Shown here in pieces: positions 10,501 to 17,219 of a stretch of DNA of 64,000 nt (within the stretch, counting starts at the first letter, position 1; each line of letters starts with the position of its first letter). The stretch is from Polaribacter sp. HaHaR_3_91 (lineage in GTDB: Bacteria > Bacteroidota > Bacteroidia > Flavobacteriales > Flavobacteriaceae), in NCBI RefSeq assembly GCF_019278525.1, contig NZ_CP058986.1, positions 4,107,001-4,171,000 of the forward strand, written 5' to 3'. The notes under the pieces are model-generated. The model had not been told where the DNA came from. It searched no databases and saw nothing but the letters and a program-made list of their open reading frames with translations. Both the position numbers and the translations under genes were made by a program.

Positions 10501-11683
10501 TGGTAGCCAAGTAGATATTAGAAATAAAGCTTTAGAACAAGGTTGGTTTGTGTCTCGAAACAATGGAGAAGAATATTATAGTAAAACTTACAGCAAAACA
10601 CATTACAATAAATTAGATTACACATTTACATTAAAGCCAATAAAGGATTTAAATATAGATGTTAGAGGTAATAAAATACAAACAAGAGATCTCTCTCAGC
10701 AACTAGACCTTGTATCTGGCAGCAATGAATTTGAAAATACCCCTTTCTTTGAAACGGGAAACTTTAGTACCAGTTACTCTATGATTTCTACTGCATTTAC
10801 AGACGGAGATGTTTTATTTCAGAATTTAAGAGATTATAGAAGTATAATTTCAAACAGATTAGCTACAGAAAATTTAGTACCTGCAAGTGGTTTTGGAGCC
10901 AATAGTCAGCAAGTTTTATTACCTGCATTTGTAGCTGCTTATTCTGGTAAAAGTCCAGATAAAGTAAATACCGGTCTTTTTAGAGATATCCCTATACCTA
11001 ATTGGACATTGCGTTACAATGGTTTAATGAAGTTTAATTTCTTCAAGAAAAACTTCAGTAATTTTGTAGTTTCACATGGTTATAGATCTTCTTACACTGT
11101 ATCTAGTTTTACCAATAACTTACAGTATGATGCCAATAACCCGTACGCAAATATAAATGCTGCCAACAATTATGAATCAGAATTATTAGTATCTGCAGTT
11201 ACTTTAGTAGATGAATTTTCTCCACTAATTAAACTAGATATGAAAATGAGAAACTCATTCTCTTTAAGAGGAGAAATAAAAAGTGACAGAACGCTTACTA
11301 TGAATTTTAATAACAGCACCTTAACAGATATTTCTGGAACAGAATTTATATTTGGAATGGGATATGTTTTTGAAGACGTAAAATTCAATACTCGTTTTAC
11401 AGGAAAGAAACAAACACTAAAAGGAGATGTCAATTTAAGAGCAGATGTGTCTTTAAGAGATAATATTACACAAATTAGATCTGTAGATGAAGATAATGAT
11501 CAAATTAGTGGTGGACAAAAACTTTTTTCTATTAAATTTACCGCAGATTATAGATTAAGTAATAGTTTAACCGCATCATTCTATTACAACCATCAAACAT
11601 CTAGATATGCAATCTCTACCACTTTTCCTAGACAAGCGATTAATGGAGGATTTAATATTATTTATAACTTAGGAGGAAATTAA
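4568..11683 (+). CDS. sprA: Type IX secretion outer-membrane translocon SprA
   Basis: SprA is the giant beta-barrel that forms the protein-conducting pore of the type IX secretion system, needed for gliding adhesins and secreted enzymes. The 2371-residue length fits the family. An N-terminal signal peptide (LKKIFLFLAFAFIANTSYAQ) is followed by a long series of amphipathic beta strands. Characteristic family segments include DNNYLFKELYLNTKIN near residue 640 and GEVWFNELR near 1500. The C-terminus ends in aromatic-rich barrel strands (GGFNIIYNLGGN). The start is TTG, because no in-frame ATG precedes the signal peptide and the TTG lies 5 bases after ruvA. A second TTG four codons downstream (4580) is the alternative. 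It is followed by gcvH, a typical order. Confidence 0.95.
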   Translation: MKNFLKKIFLFLAFAFIANTSYAQTDKDTDSITVKKDTLDLRYNFKKEQTGGLFLDYLAEKEIIFDKDLNRYVIFEKIGDYYTKTPIYLTQREYADYRLKRDMTQYYKDKVSATNSNKKGSKEAQKDLLPTYYVKSDLFKTIFGGSEIKVTPTGSLNLKLGFIYQNTENPQLSEENRSSFTFDFDQQINASIRAQVGTRLDFTANYDTQSTFDFQNLVKIGYEPTEDDILQGIEAGNVSMPIKNSLINGAQSLFGVKTQLKFGNTNITAVFSQQNSESTTTVAEGGASIQEFQLKATDYDNDRHFFLSQYFIDNYANSLKNYPLINSQVSITRAEVWITNTSSSTEDYRSIVALADIGESNTDVLVNQTGEVQPTSPPTTTGGNIPTNESNNLSNLLTTTSGIRNISTVNSTLQPYNMSEGTDYSVLENARKLNTSEFTLNSQLGFISLNRRLNDGEVLAVAYEYTIAGGVSGSTKTSFKVGEFSNDGIQAPQTLAVKLLRSEILKTNRERVVNGATITESFPTWRLMMKNVYALGTFPLSQDGFYFEIQYRDDQTGISSNVLQNANTAGIPNLPLIQVFKLDQLDQSQYRTPDGYFDYVEGITVNSQNGFIFFPEPEPFGNDLVQQNTNDVGLDETVDNNYLFKELYLNTKINAQNNYQNKDKYFLKGYFKSENSGGIPIGAFNVPRGSVTVTAGGRQLVEGVDYVVDYQLGRVQIIDTGLQASGTPISVSTENNAVFNQQRKTFMGVDVEHKFSDKFIIGATILNVNERPITPKVNFGSDPINNTMFGANIDYTTEVPYFTKLANKLPFVDTDVPSNLSVRADMAYLLPGTPSGIDVAGTATSYIDDFEASQIPISILSPLDWHEASTPKFFTGFNGDQEDLSYNYQRGKLAWYNVDQIFYGAGDTPSNINAAELSRAETRQINYRELFPNVQLDITQNSVIRTLDLAYFPSERGSYNFDTGINVKADGTFSDPQNRWAGVMRALTTNNFDQANVEYVQFWVMDPYENYSITETEGLPIGMNPEDPSNQIGDLYINLGNVSEDILKDSRKMFENGLPETGGEINTAETTWGKVPTNSSIIYAFDENDESRANQDLGYNGLNDAEEFAKYSTTLPNFSKLNPNDPASDNFQYFRGSELDANRASIITRYKDYNNTQGNSPTLNQSTESYPTSSTTYPDVEDINKDQTMNTVESYYEYKVSMNRNDLVVGKNFIVDKKTTDVTLENGANQTTTWYQFRVPIRSGTPVNGISDFNSIRFVRMFLTSFKIPVVLRFGELDLVRGDWRRYTKTLDESISTPEDLDENELKDFEVGVVSIEQNEGSYIQPPGIEREQLQGSTSVQLQNEQSVTLKVNNLPANETRAIYKNISIDLRRFKNLKMFMHLQKNEGALAINDNDFSAVIRLGTDLDDNFYQIELPLKVSQNGTSALDIWPEANNLDAFLETFGLVKLERDRAGVAITDIYTSIEQDTEIPYTISVKGNPTLAELKTIVLGVKNKTTSPISGEVWFNELRSSGFDNEGGWAAVLNADANFADVANVSLSGSMSTVGFGNVEDRVGQRSLDETKQYDVATTINLGKVLTPKKWGIQLPMSYSIGELYIDPKYDPQFQDVELADALGENENSEFSRDYTKRTSISFTNVKKNRNPNSTKKPKFYDVENVAVSYAHNKEYQRNYNIKKRINESVRASASYNFSFDSKPFEPFKNNDSIFRNKYWQLIKDFNFNPIPKTFAINSSINRNYNEQQSRNLVSGLSAQPELKQRRFLFDWDYTIGFDLTKSLQVNFNATNSYIYDTFGSNDEIQVFDDFFNTGRANHYHQALNGTYNLPIDKIPFLKFIKADYAYTADFDWQAAPQNTIDVNGVDVPSVNLIGNTIQNANTHNLNTTINFDAFYKGLGFEKLLLTKNQRKSAKGDQGTGLPRTPGRVKQNKKLSIGKKILKGTYDVLTSVKQGKISYSENNGQLLPGYTEDVGFLGGAPTSFAFGSQVDIRNKALEQGWFVSRNNGEEYYSKTYSKTHYNKLDYTFTLKPIKDLNIDVRGNKIQTRDLSQQLDLVSGSNEFENTPFFETGNFSTSYSMISTAFTDGDVLFQNLRDYRSIISNRLATENLVPASGFGANSQQVLLPAFVAAYSGKSPDKVNTGLFRDIPIPNWTLRYNGLMKFNFFKKNFSNFVVSHGYRSSYTVSSFTNNLQYDANNPYANINAANNYESELLVSAVTLVDEFSPLIKLDMKMRNSFSLRGEIKSDRTLTMNFNNSTLTDISGTEFIFGMGYVFEDVKFNTRFTGKKQTLKGDVNLRADVSLRDNITQIRSVDEDNDQISGGQKLFSIKFTADYRLSNSLTASFYYNHQTSRYAISTTFPRQAINGGFNIIYNLGGN

Positions 11684-11710
11684 ACATAACAACAAAAACT
11701 ATTTAAAAAA

Positions 11711-12091
11711 ATGAATTTACCATCAGAATTAAAGTATACTAAAGACCACGAGTGGATTAAGGTTGAAGGAGACGTAGCAACTGTAGGAATTACAGAATTT
11801 GCACAAGGAGAATTAGGAGACATTGTTTATGTAGATGTAGATACTTTAGACGATACTGTAGAAGAAGGAGACGTTTTTGGCTCTGTAGAAGCTGTTAAAA
11901 CAGTTTCAGACTTATTTATGCCTTTATCAGGAGAAGTAATAGAATTTAATGAAGAATTAGAAGAGGAGCCAGAATTGGTAAACTCAGACCCTTATGGAAA
12001 AGGTTGGATGATTAAAATTAAAATATCAGATAGTTCACAAATAAATGATTTATTGGATGCTGCAGCGTATCAAGAGCTTATTGAAGGATAA
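11711..12091 (+). CDS. gcvH: Glycine cleavage system H protein
   Basis: GcvH carries the lipoyl-bound aminomethyl group between the P, T and L proteins of glycine cleavage. The protein is 126 residues. The lipoyl-lysine motif is [12 protein letters not shown], with Lys near residue 63. The C-terminal [12 protein letters not shown] is family-typical. It follows sprA by 27 bases, and the next gene overlaps its 3' end. The other glycine-cleavage proteins are not in the window. Confidence 0.97.
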   Translation: MNLPSELKYTKDHEWIKVEGDVATVGITEFAQGELGDIVYVDVDTLDDTVEEGDVFGSVEAVKTVSDLFMPLSGEVIEFNEELEEEPELVNSDPYGKGWMIKIKISDSSQINDLLDAAAYQELIEG

Positions 12092-12440
12092 CCTTTTTAT
12101 CATTGCGATATTCATAACAATTACAATTGCTTATTTGAGTTTAAGGAGAATGCCTAAGATAGAAACTGGTATCAATAACGTTGATAAAATATATCATCTT
12201 ATTGCCTACTTTACACTTTCTGTAACTTGGTTATTCTCTTTTTATAGAAAACCAACTCTAAAATATGTGATTGTTATTTGTTGTATTTTTTTTGGCATAA
12301 TTATTGAAGTTTTACAACAGACATTAACTACATATAGAACAGGAGATTATAAAGATGCAATAGCAAATACAGTAGGTATTCTCTTAGGTTTTATTATTTT
12401 TAATCAAATTTTGAAAAAAATTACAGTTAATTCATACTAA
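12045..12440 (+). CDS. VanZ-like integral membrane protein
   Basis: A small membrane protein of up to 131 residues with about four hydrophobic helices. It carries the VanZ-like pattern of a conserved [13 protein letters not shown] segment near residue 46, then a helix ending [19 protein letters not shown] and a final [13 protein letters not shown] helix. VanZ-family proteins are linked to glycopeptide tolerance in some Firmicutes, but the function in Flavobacteriia is unknown. The start is uncertain: ATG 12045 overlaps gcvH by 47 bases, while ATG 12057 or TTG 12081 would shorten the overlap. The first helix begins just after 12081, so the later starts are plausible. Confidence 0.8.
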   Translation: MIYWMLQRIKSLLKDNLFIIAIFITITIAYLSLRRMPKIETGINNVDKIYHLIAYFTLSVTWLFSFYRKPTLKYVIVICCIFFGIIIEVLQQTLTTYRTGDYKDAIANTVGILLGFIIFNQILKKITVNSY

Positions 12441-12498
12441 GACTTGTATATAAACCAATAATTTAATTAAATTAGCGAACTATTAAAAACTCTTTACA

Positions 12499-13218
12499 AT
12501 GGAAATTAAAAAAAACCCGAAATCAAATTTAGAAAATTACAGTAAAATTTTTATGCAAATAGGTTTGGTTTTAGCACTATTTGTAACTTACGCAGCTATA
12601 GAAAACAAAACTTATGATAAAGTTATTGGAGACTTAGGTACAGTGAGCATGAATGCTGATATGGAAGAAGAAACAGTTATTACTGAAAAAATAGAACCTA
12701 TTAAACCAAAAACTCCACCACCTCCAGCACCAGAAAAAATAGAAATTGTAGAGGATGAGGAAGAAGTTGAAGAAACTGTAATCGAATCTACTGAAACAGA
12801 TGAAACCGAAGCTGTAGAGGTTGAAGAAATTGTAGAAATTCAAGAAGTTGAAGAAGTTGTAGAAGATGTAAGTTTTATGATTATTGAAGATGTACCTGTA
12901 TTTCCTGGATGTAAAGGAAGTAAAAACGAGTTAAAAGCTTGTTTTAGTAAAATGGTACAAAAGCACTTCTCTAGAAAGTTTGATGCAAATTTACCAAACG
13001 AATTAGGATTATCTTCTGGTAGAAAAAGAGTATTTATCGGTTTCAAAATTGATAAAAACGGTAATATTGTTGATGTTAATGCAAGAGCTCCACACCCAAA
13101 AATTAAAAGTGAAGTTATTAGCGTAATGAAACAATTACCTAAAATGAAACCAGGTAGACAAAGAGGTAAGCCAGTAGGAGTAAAATATAGTATTCCTTTT
13201 ACTTTAATTGTAGAGTAA
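12499..13218 (+). CDS. TonB-like energy transducer, paralogue 1
   Basis: A 239-residue inner-membrane-anchored periplasmic protein. The N-terminus has a short basic cytoplasmic stretch and one membrane helix (about residues 18-36). A Pro-rich KTPPPPAP segment and a long Glu/Val/Ile-rich spacer to about residue 130 follow. A TonB_C-like domain closes the protein (about 131-239) with VPVFPGC...ACF near its start and VKYSIPFTL at its end. Two more relatives lie at 27618 and 30455, and the same domain appears at the N-terminus of RemB. TonB proteins pass proton-motive energy to outer-membrane receptors; the partner here is unknown. A strong hairpin terminator follows. Confidence 0.85.
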   Translation: MEIKKNPKSNLENYSKIFMQIGLVLALFVTYAAIENKTYDKVIGDLGTVSMNADMEEETVITEKIEPIKPKTPPPPAPEKIEIVEDEEEVEETVIESTETDETEAVEVEEIVEIQEVEEVVEDVSFMIIEDVPVFPGCKGSKNELKACFSKMVQKHFSRKFDANLPNELGLSSGRKRVFIGFKIDKNGNIVDVNARAPHPKIKSEVISVMKQLPKMKPGRQRGKPVGVKYSIPFTLIVE

Positions 13219-13235
13219 TTTATAATACATTATAT

Positions 13236-13273
13236 AAAAAAACGTTTAGAGTTAAAACTCTAAACGTTTTTTT
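13236..13273 (+). terminator. Rho-independent terminator after TonB-like paralogue 1
   Basis: An 18-bp perfect inverted repeat with a 2-nt loop (core ACGTTTAGAGTT / AACTCTAAACGT), flanked by A-run and T-run. Confidence 0.9.
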
Positions 13274-13328
13274 ATGCCTTAAACTTTTTTAATGTCTTAT
13301 AATATTCATAAATTATAGCAAATTAAAT

Positions 13329-14204
13329 ATGAAAACTTACTTAATATTAATATTTTCAACTCTACTTTTATATAGCTGTAACCAAGAAATTAAAAAAACA
13401 GAAAACTTCTCACCTTTAATAAACTACCAATATCTGATTAAAACAAATAACGATTTTAAATTACCTACTGAAACTTATAAAATACGTTACAAATCAAATG
13501 GTCTTGAAATAACTGGTTTTCTAACAATACCAAAAGATTTACAGAAATATCCTACCATAATTTATAACAGAGGAGGTAATAGAGATTTTGGTACTTTTAC
13601 GACTAAAAGTTTAATATATCAACAATACTTATCATCAAATGGTTTTATAGTACTGTCTTCTCAATTAAGAGGAAATATGCACAGTGAAGGAAAAGATGAA
13701 TTTGGAGGAAAAGATTTAAATGATATCCTTAAACTTATTGAAATCAATAAATCCCTCAAATATTCTAATCAAAATATTGGAGTATTCGGAATATCTAGAG
13801 GAGGTCTAAATGCATACCAAATTTCGAGATTAACCGATGAAATTAAAGCCATTGCAGTTGTTGGTGCCCCAACGGATCTAAGACTTGATTTTGATACTCG
13901 TCCAGAAATGTATGAAAAAGTATTAAAAGAATTAATTGGTGACACTATCAATTTTAAAAAGGAGTATGACTATAGGTCTCCAATAAAATGGGTAAATGAG
14001 ATCAATGAACCAACGCTTATTTTACATGGATCAGATGATTGGAAAGTAAAGCCCATAAATGCAGAACTGATGATTAAAGAAATGAAAAGACTGAATAAGG
14101 AGTTTGACTTTCAAATTGTTGAAAATGGCGACCATGGATTAAATACTCACCGTAATATTAGAAATGAAAAAGTAATAAACTGGTTCAGAAAGTACTTAAA
14201 ATAA
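13329..14204 (+). CDS. Lipoprotein alpha/beta hydrolase, prolyl-oligopeptidase-like
   Basis: A 291-residue hydrolase with an N-terminal lipoprotein signal ending in a lipobox-like LLLYSC (Cys near residue 17), so it is probably tethered in the periplasm or at the outer membrane. The alpha/beta-hydrolase triad is visible: nucleophile elbow GISRGG (Ser near 155), acid in LILHGSDDW, and His in NGDHGLNTH near 275. An oxyanion-type segment YNRGG is present near residue 80. It resembles S9-like or dienelactone-hydrolase-like enzymes, and its substrate cannot be told. It is a monocistronic gene followed by a bidirectional terminator. Confidence 0.85.
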   Translation: MKTYLILIFSTLLLYSCNQEIKKTENFSPLINYQYLIKTNNDFKLPTETYKIRYKSNGLEITGFLTIPKDLQKYPTIIYNRGGNRDFGTFTTKSLIYQQYLSSNGFIVLSSQLRGNMHSEGKDEFGGKDLNDILKLIEINKSLKYSNQNIGVFGISRGGLNAYQISRLTDEIKAIAVVGAPTDLRLDFDTRPEMYEKVLKELIGDTINFKKEYDYRSPIKWVNEINEPTLILHGSDDWKVKPINAELMIKEMKRLNKEFDFQIVENGDHGLNTHRNIRNEKVINWFRKYLK

Positions 14205-14371
14205 CCTGATGTAAAGATACTTAGCATAACAATCTCATTAAAGAAACTGGAATAAAAAATAATAGTAGATACTCCATTCTTATATTTAAAACTAACAAAG
14301 TATATTAAAACAGTTCTAATTTAGAACCGAAAACGTTTTAATAAATAACCAAGTGTAGTTAGTCCATAAAA

Positions 14372-14401
14372 AAACTCCAAAAAATTACTTTTTTGGAGTT
14401 T
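14372..14401. terminator. Bidirectional terminator between convergent genes
   Basis: A 13-bp inverted repeat AAACTCCAAAAAA / TTTTTTGGAGTTT with a TTAC loop, between the hydrolase (plus) and the MORN-repeat gene (minus). It has an A-run on one side and a T-run on the other. Confidence 0.85.
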
Positions 14402-14436
14402 CAATAGCCCGTTAATTGGCTAAACAAAAATAAAAA

Positions 14437-14787
14437 TTATTTATTAGCAGCTAATTTAGCTTCATGTTTCCATAAATTTACGCTAACAATTGCATTGTTA
14501 TTATAATTAATTTCTTTTAAAGATTCATCATTCCAAACAAACCACTTTCCTACTTTTTTGCCATCATTGTATTTGGCAATTTGAGTTTTGTTTCCGTTTT
14601 TATCAAAACGAGTCCATTGACCTGTTAATTTTTTATCTTTAAAGTACCCTTCAGTACTAATAGAACCATCTTCGTAATAATAAGTAGCTTTCACTAAATC
14701 TCCCTCTATGGTATAAGTTGTTTCTCTATCTTGTGCGTATCCTATTGTTGCTACACAAAGAACTATAAGTGTTAGTATATTTTTCAT
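14437..14787 (-). CDS. Secreted MORN-repeat (YwqK-like) small protein
   Basis: A 116-residue protein with an N-terminal signal peptide (MKNILTLIVLCVATIGYAQ). Several MORN-like beta-hairpin repeats follow (KATYYYEDGSISTEGYFKD, LTGQWTRFDKNGNKTQIAKY, KVGKWFVWNDESL). Such proteins are abundant in Flavobacteriia and are often named YwqK-like antitoxins by automated pipelines. Nothing here supports a toxin-antitoxin role, because there is no toxin neighbour and the protein is exported. A well-formed promoter lies upstream. Confidence 0.85.
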   Translation of the reverse strand: MKNILTLIVLCVATIGYAQDRETTYTIEGDLVKATYYYEDGSISTEGYFKDKKLTGQWTRFDKNGNKTQIAKYNDGKKVGKWFVWNDESLKEINYNNNAIVSVNLWKHEAKLAANK

Positions 14788-14819
14788 GACGATAATTTTT
14801 TATTGTTATATTACATGTT

Positions 14820-14850
14820 CAAATATACGTGAAAAATTACAATTAAGCAA
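14820..14850 (-). promoter_or_regulatory. Promoter of the MORN-repeat gene
   Basis: On the minus strand: TTG (-33), a 20-base spacer, then TATATTTG (-7), a full match to the Bacteroidota promoter pattern. Confidence 0.65.
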
Positions 14851-14932
14851 CCTTTTGGTAACATTAATTTAACATTGGAGTTTTAAGAATAAAAACAACA
14901 CATTTACTATATATAAATTTAAACCAAAGATG

Positions 14933-15134
14933 ATGGCAGTTATGAAGGTTATCTAAGTATTAGCTATTTCTTAAAAAAGTTGGGAAGAAGCGACTAGAGT
15001 AACAGTAAAAGAAGCCTTTTACATCGGTAAAAAATATAAGATCTATTTTTTTACAATCGCAAAGTGCTGTTGTAAATAATGATGAGATTACTGAATTTAT
15101 AGTAAACTTAAAAATCACATTAGAAATAAATTAA
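14933..15134 (+). pseudogene. Dodecin (flavin-binding) pseudogene
   Basis: Conceptual translation starts MAVMKVI, hits TAA at 14954-14956, continues VLAIS, hits TAA at 14972-14974, then reads KSWEEATRVTVKEA. After a net +1 frameshift near 15019-15030 it continues TSVKNIRSIFLQSQSAVV and NNDEITEFIVNLKITLEIN to a stop at 15132-15134. This is the full-length pattern of dodecin, a small dodecameric flavin-storage protein of about 65-70 residues. Both stops are one change from GAA glutamate codons. The 202-base span is one base over a multiple of three, consistent with one frameshift. The gene is inactive unless the sequence has errors. Confidence 0.85.
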
Positions 15135-15198
15135 AAGATAAATCAACTTACTCTAAATTTTTCACATCAAATTAAATCGATTTACTCAATACAACACA

Positions 15199-15226
15199 AT
15201 GAATACAATACAATGAATACAATACA
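15199..15226 (+). repeat. 14-bp tandem duplication over the DUF1304 start codon
   Basis: ATGAATACAATACA occurs twice back to back. The upstream copy places an extra ATG out of frame (it reads into TGA after five codons). The downstream ATG at 15213 is in frame with the DUF1304 reading frame. Confidence 0.85.
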
Positions 15227-15569
15227 AATAATTCTTATTAGCTTGGTTGTTATTATCCACATGTACATCGTCTATATAGAAATGGCTGTTTGGACTTCAG
15301 AAAAAGCAATGAATGCCTTTGCTATAAAAACCAAATAATTTGCAAAAGAAACAAAGTCCATGGCCGCAAACCAAGGTTTATATAACGGTTTTATAGTTGC
15401 TGGATTAATATGGTCTTTAATAGCTGTAAAAGTAGATGTTGCAATCTTCTTTTTGTCTTGCGTAGCAATAGCAGGACTTTATGGTGCCTATTCTATCAAG
15501 ATAATTCGCATACTTTATGTACAAACAATACCAACAGCACTAGGCATTATTTCACTTTTAATATTATAG
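15213..15569 (+). pseudogene. DUF1304 family membrane protein, interrupted by a stop codon
   Basis: Frame +1 from ATG 15213 encodes MNTIQIILISLVVIIHMYIV and continues to FAIKTK, then TAA (15336-15338). The same frame continues FAKETKSMAANQGLYNGF... to 15569. Joined, this is a 118-codon protein with four hydrophobic helices and the conserved AANQGLYNGF loop of DUF1304, an uncharacterised membrane family of this length. A single nonsense codon splits it. The downstream part keeps an open frame from ATG 15360 but would lack the first helix. It lies next to the decayed dodecin gene, so this patch appears to be losing genes. Confidence 0.85.
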
Positions 15570-15600
15570 TTAAACTTTTTCTTGTTCAATAAGAAACCTT

Positions 15601-15608
15601 TATTTTTG
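15601..15608 (+). promoter_or_regulatory. Candidate -7 box for the MscS-type channel
   Basis: TATTTTTG fits TAnnTTTG, with TTG at 15582-15584 as a possible -33 (16-base spacer, slightly short). It is 28 bases before the ATG at 15637. Confidence 0.5.
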
Positions 15609-15636
15609 CATTTAATTTATAAACAGAAGATAAAAA

Positions 15637-16443
15637 ATGAAAAAATATTTAGAGTATTTAGAAAAATTAATTATTGAATATACGCCTAAAGTATTAGTAG
15701 CATTAGCTATTTTAATTATTGGTTTATTAGTTATAAAACTAATTGTTAAAGGTGCTAAAAAGGCAATGAATAAGGGTGGTATTGACACTACTCTTCAAAC
15801 TTTTTTAAGTAATTTACTTGGTTGGGTACTAAAAATATTATTAATTATAGTTGTTATTTCTAAACTAGGAGTAGAAACAACCTCTTTTGCAGCAATTATA
15901 GCAGCAGCAGGTTTAGCTGTTGGTTTAGCACTACAGGGATCTCTTGCTAATTTTGCTGGAGGTGTTTTAATTATGATTTTTAAACCTTTTAAACTAGGTG
16001 ATTTTATTGAAGCACAAGGAGAAAGCGGAACTGTAAAGCAGATTGAAATCTTTACAACGAAACTAAACACTACAGATAATAAAGAAATTATAATTCCTAA
16101 TGGAACGTTATCTAATGGTAATATTGTTAACTATAGTACAGAAGCTACTCGTCGTGTAGATTTTACATTTGGTGTAGGGTATGATTCTGATATTAAGAAA
16201 ACAAAAGATCTTCTTTATGGCATTCTAAACAACCATCCATTAATTTTAAAAACTCCTGCTGCTGCAGTTAATTTATCTGAATTAGGAGACAGTTCTATCA
16301 ATTTCTTTACCAGAGGTTGGGTAAAAAAAGAAGACTACTGGACAGTTAAGTTTGAAGTTATGGAACAGGTAAAAGAAGCTTTAGATGAAGCCGGAATCGA
16401 TATTCCTTATCCACACAGAGTAAACATCAACAAAAACGAATAA
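15637..16443 (+). CDS. Small-conductance mechanosensitive channel (MscS family)
   Basis: A 268-residue inner-membrane channel that releases solutes on hypo-osmotic shock. There are three membrane helices in the first about 125 residues. The third is the Gly/Ala-rich pore helix (AAIIAAAGLAVGLALQGSLANFAGGVLI) typical of MscS. The beta-domain follows (FKLGDFIEAQGESGTVKQIE; IIIPNGTLSNGNIVNYS), then the alpha/beta C-terminal domain ending IDIPYPHRVN. The length matches short MscS/YggB proteins. It is convergent with tsaB, with 4 bases between the stop codons. Confidence 0.95.
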   Translation: MKKYLEYLEKLIIEYTPKVLVALAILIIGLLVIKLIVKGAKKAMNKGGIDTTLQTFLSNLLGWVLKILLIIVVISKLGVETTSFAAIIAAAGLAVGLALQGSLANFAGGVLIMIFKPFKLGDFIEAQGESGTVKQIEIFTTKLNTTDNKEIIIPNGTLSNGNIVNYSTEATRRVDFTFGVGYDSDIKKTKDLLYGILNNHPLILKTPAAAVNLSELGDSSINFFTRGWVKKEDYWTVKFEVMEQVKEALDEAGIDIPYPHRVNINKNE

Positions 16444-16447
16444 TATT

Positions 16448-17134
16448 TTAAAAGGTAGGTTTCTTTTTCTTTTCAGGAATAACCACAAAATCTTTTAAGT
16501 AAAATGGTTCAAAATAAGCGACATCTTCGATGTCGTTTTTTTTGTACTTATCATAAGATAATTTTGCCATTTCTTTCGCAGAAGGGAACATATCATCAAT
16601 AAAAACTGCATTTTTATGGGTAATTATTTCTTTACATTTATGAGCTCCATCACCTAAAAAGTAAACGGTATTTGTTTCTAAATAATCAGAAAAAGAATTT
16701 TCATCAATTATCTCTGCTTTAATATCTCTAATTTGTTCATATTTTTCATTAAAAACCGCAGCATAAACCTCCATTCTTCTAGCATCTAACATCGGTATAA
16801 TAATGCCTTTTTCTAAAGAAGTAGCATATGCTAAAGATTCTAATGTTTTAATAGAAATTAAAGGCTTATCAAAAGCAAAACAAAGCCCTTTTGCGGCAGA
16901 AACTCCAATTCTAAGACCAGTATAAGACCCCGGTCCTTTACTAACGGCTACAGCATCTATTTCAGTAGAAGTAATATTTACTTCATTTAATACATCTAAA
17001 ATAAAAGGGTGTAATACTTCTGCATGAGAATAATTACCATTATTCAATTCTTTTATTGCTATAACTTGCCCGTCTTTTGCAAGACTTACAGAGCAGTTCT
17101 TGGTTGCGGTTTCTATGTTAAGGATAATTGCCAA
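16448..17134 (-). CDS. tsaB: tRNA threonylcarbamoyladenosine biosynthesis protein TsaB
   Basis: TsaB partners TsaD and TsaE to add the threonylcarbamoyl group to A37 of ANN-decoding tRNAs. It has the ASKHA fold, with N-terminal ILNIETATKNCSVSLAKDG and the conserved VSKGPGSYTGLRIGVSAAKGL segment near residue 65. I start it at TTG 17134, which gives the standard N-terminus MAIILNIETAT. The frame stays open to ATG 17185. That ATG lies inside the terminator of the upstream gene and before a TATATTTG promoter box at 17151-17158, so it should not be transcribed from that box. Length from TTG is 228 residues, normal for TsaB. Confidence 0.9.
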   Translation of the reverse strand: MAIILNIETATKNCSVSLAKDGQVIAIKELNNGNYSHAEVLHPFILDVLNEVNITSTEIDAVAVSKGPGSYTGLRIGVSAAKGLCFAFDKPLISIKTLESLAYATSLEKGIIIPMLDARRMEVYAAVFNEKYEQIRDIKAEIIDENSFSDYLETNTVYFLGDGAHKCKEIITHKNAVFIDDMFPSAKEMAKLSYDKYKKNDIEDVAYFEPFYLKDFVVIPEKKKKPTF

Positions 17135-17150
17135 TTGTTCTATTTTTATG

Positions 17151-17158
17151 CAAATATA
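17151..17158 (-). promoter_or_regulatory. Candidate -7 box of tsaB
   Basis: The minus strand reads TATATTTG, 16 bases before TTG 17134. It decides the tsaB start by placing the longer ATG start upstream of the transcript. Confidence 0.55.
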
Positions 17159-17177
17159 AGTTATAGAAAAAAGAAAA

Positions 17178-17195
17178 CCTCGCAAATGTGCGAGG
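17178..17195 (-). terminator. Terminator of the TolC-like gene
   Basis: A 7-bp GC-rich stem CCTCGCA / TGCGAGG with a 4-nt loop. On the minus strand it is followed by TTTTCTTTTTTC. It is 25 bases after the TolC-like stop codon. Confidence 0.9.
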
Positions 17196-17219
17196 CTTCA
17201 TAAGGAATCTTTATTTTAT

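Noticed and set aside
12634..12843. Minus-strand Phe/Tyr-rich frame in TonB paralogue 1
   Set aside because: Antisense of an acidic Glu/Val-rich spacer; low-complexity composition and no promoter.
14437..14787. MORN-repeat gene as an antitoxin of a toxin-antitoxin pair
   Set aside because: It has a signal peptide and no toxin-like neighbour; the YwqK label is a homology artefact.
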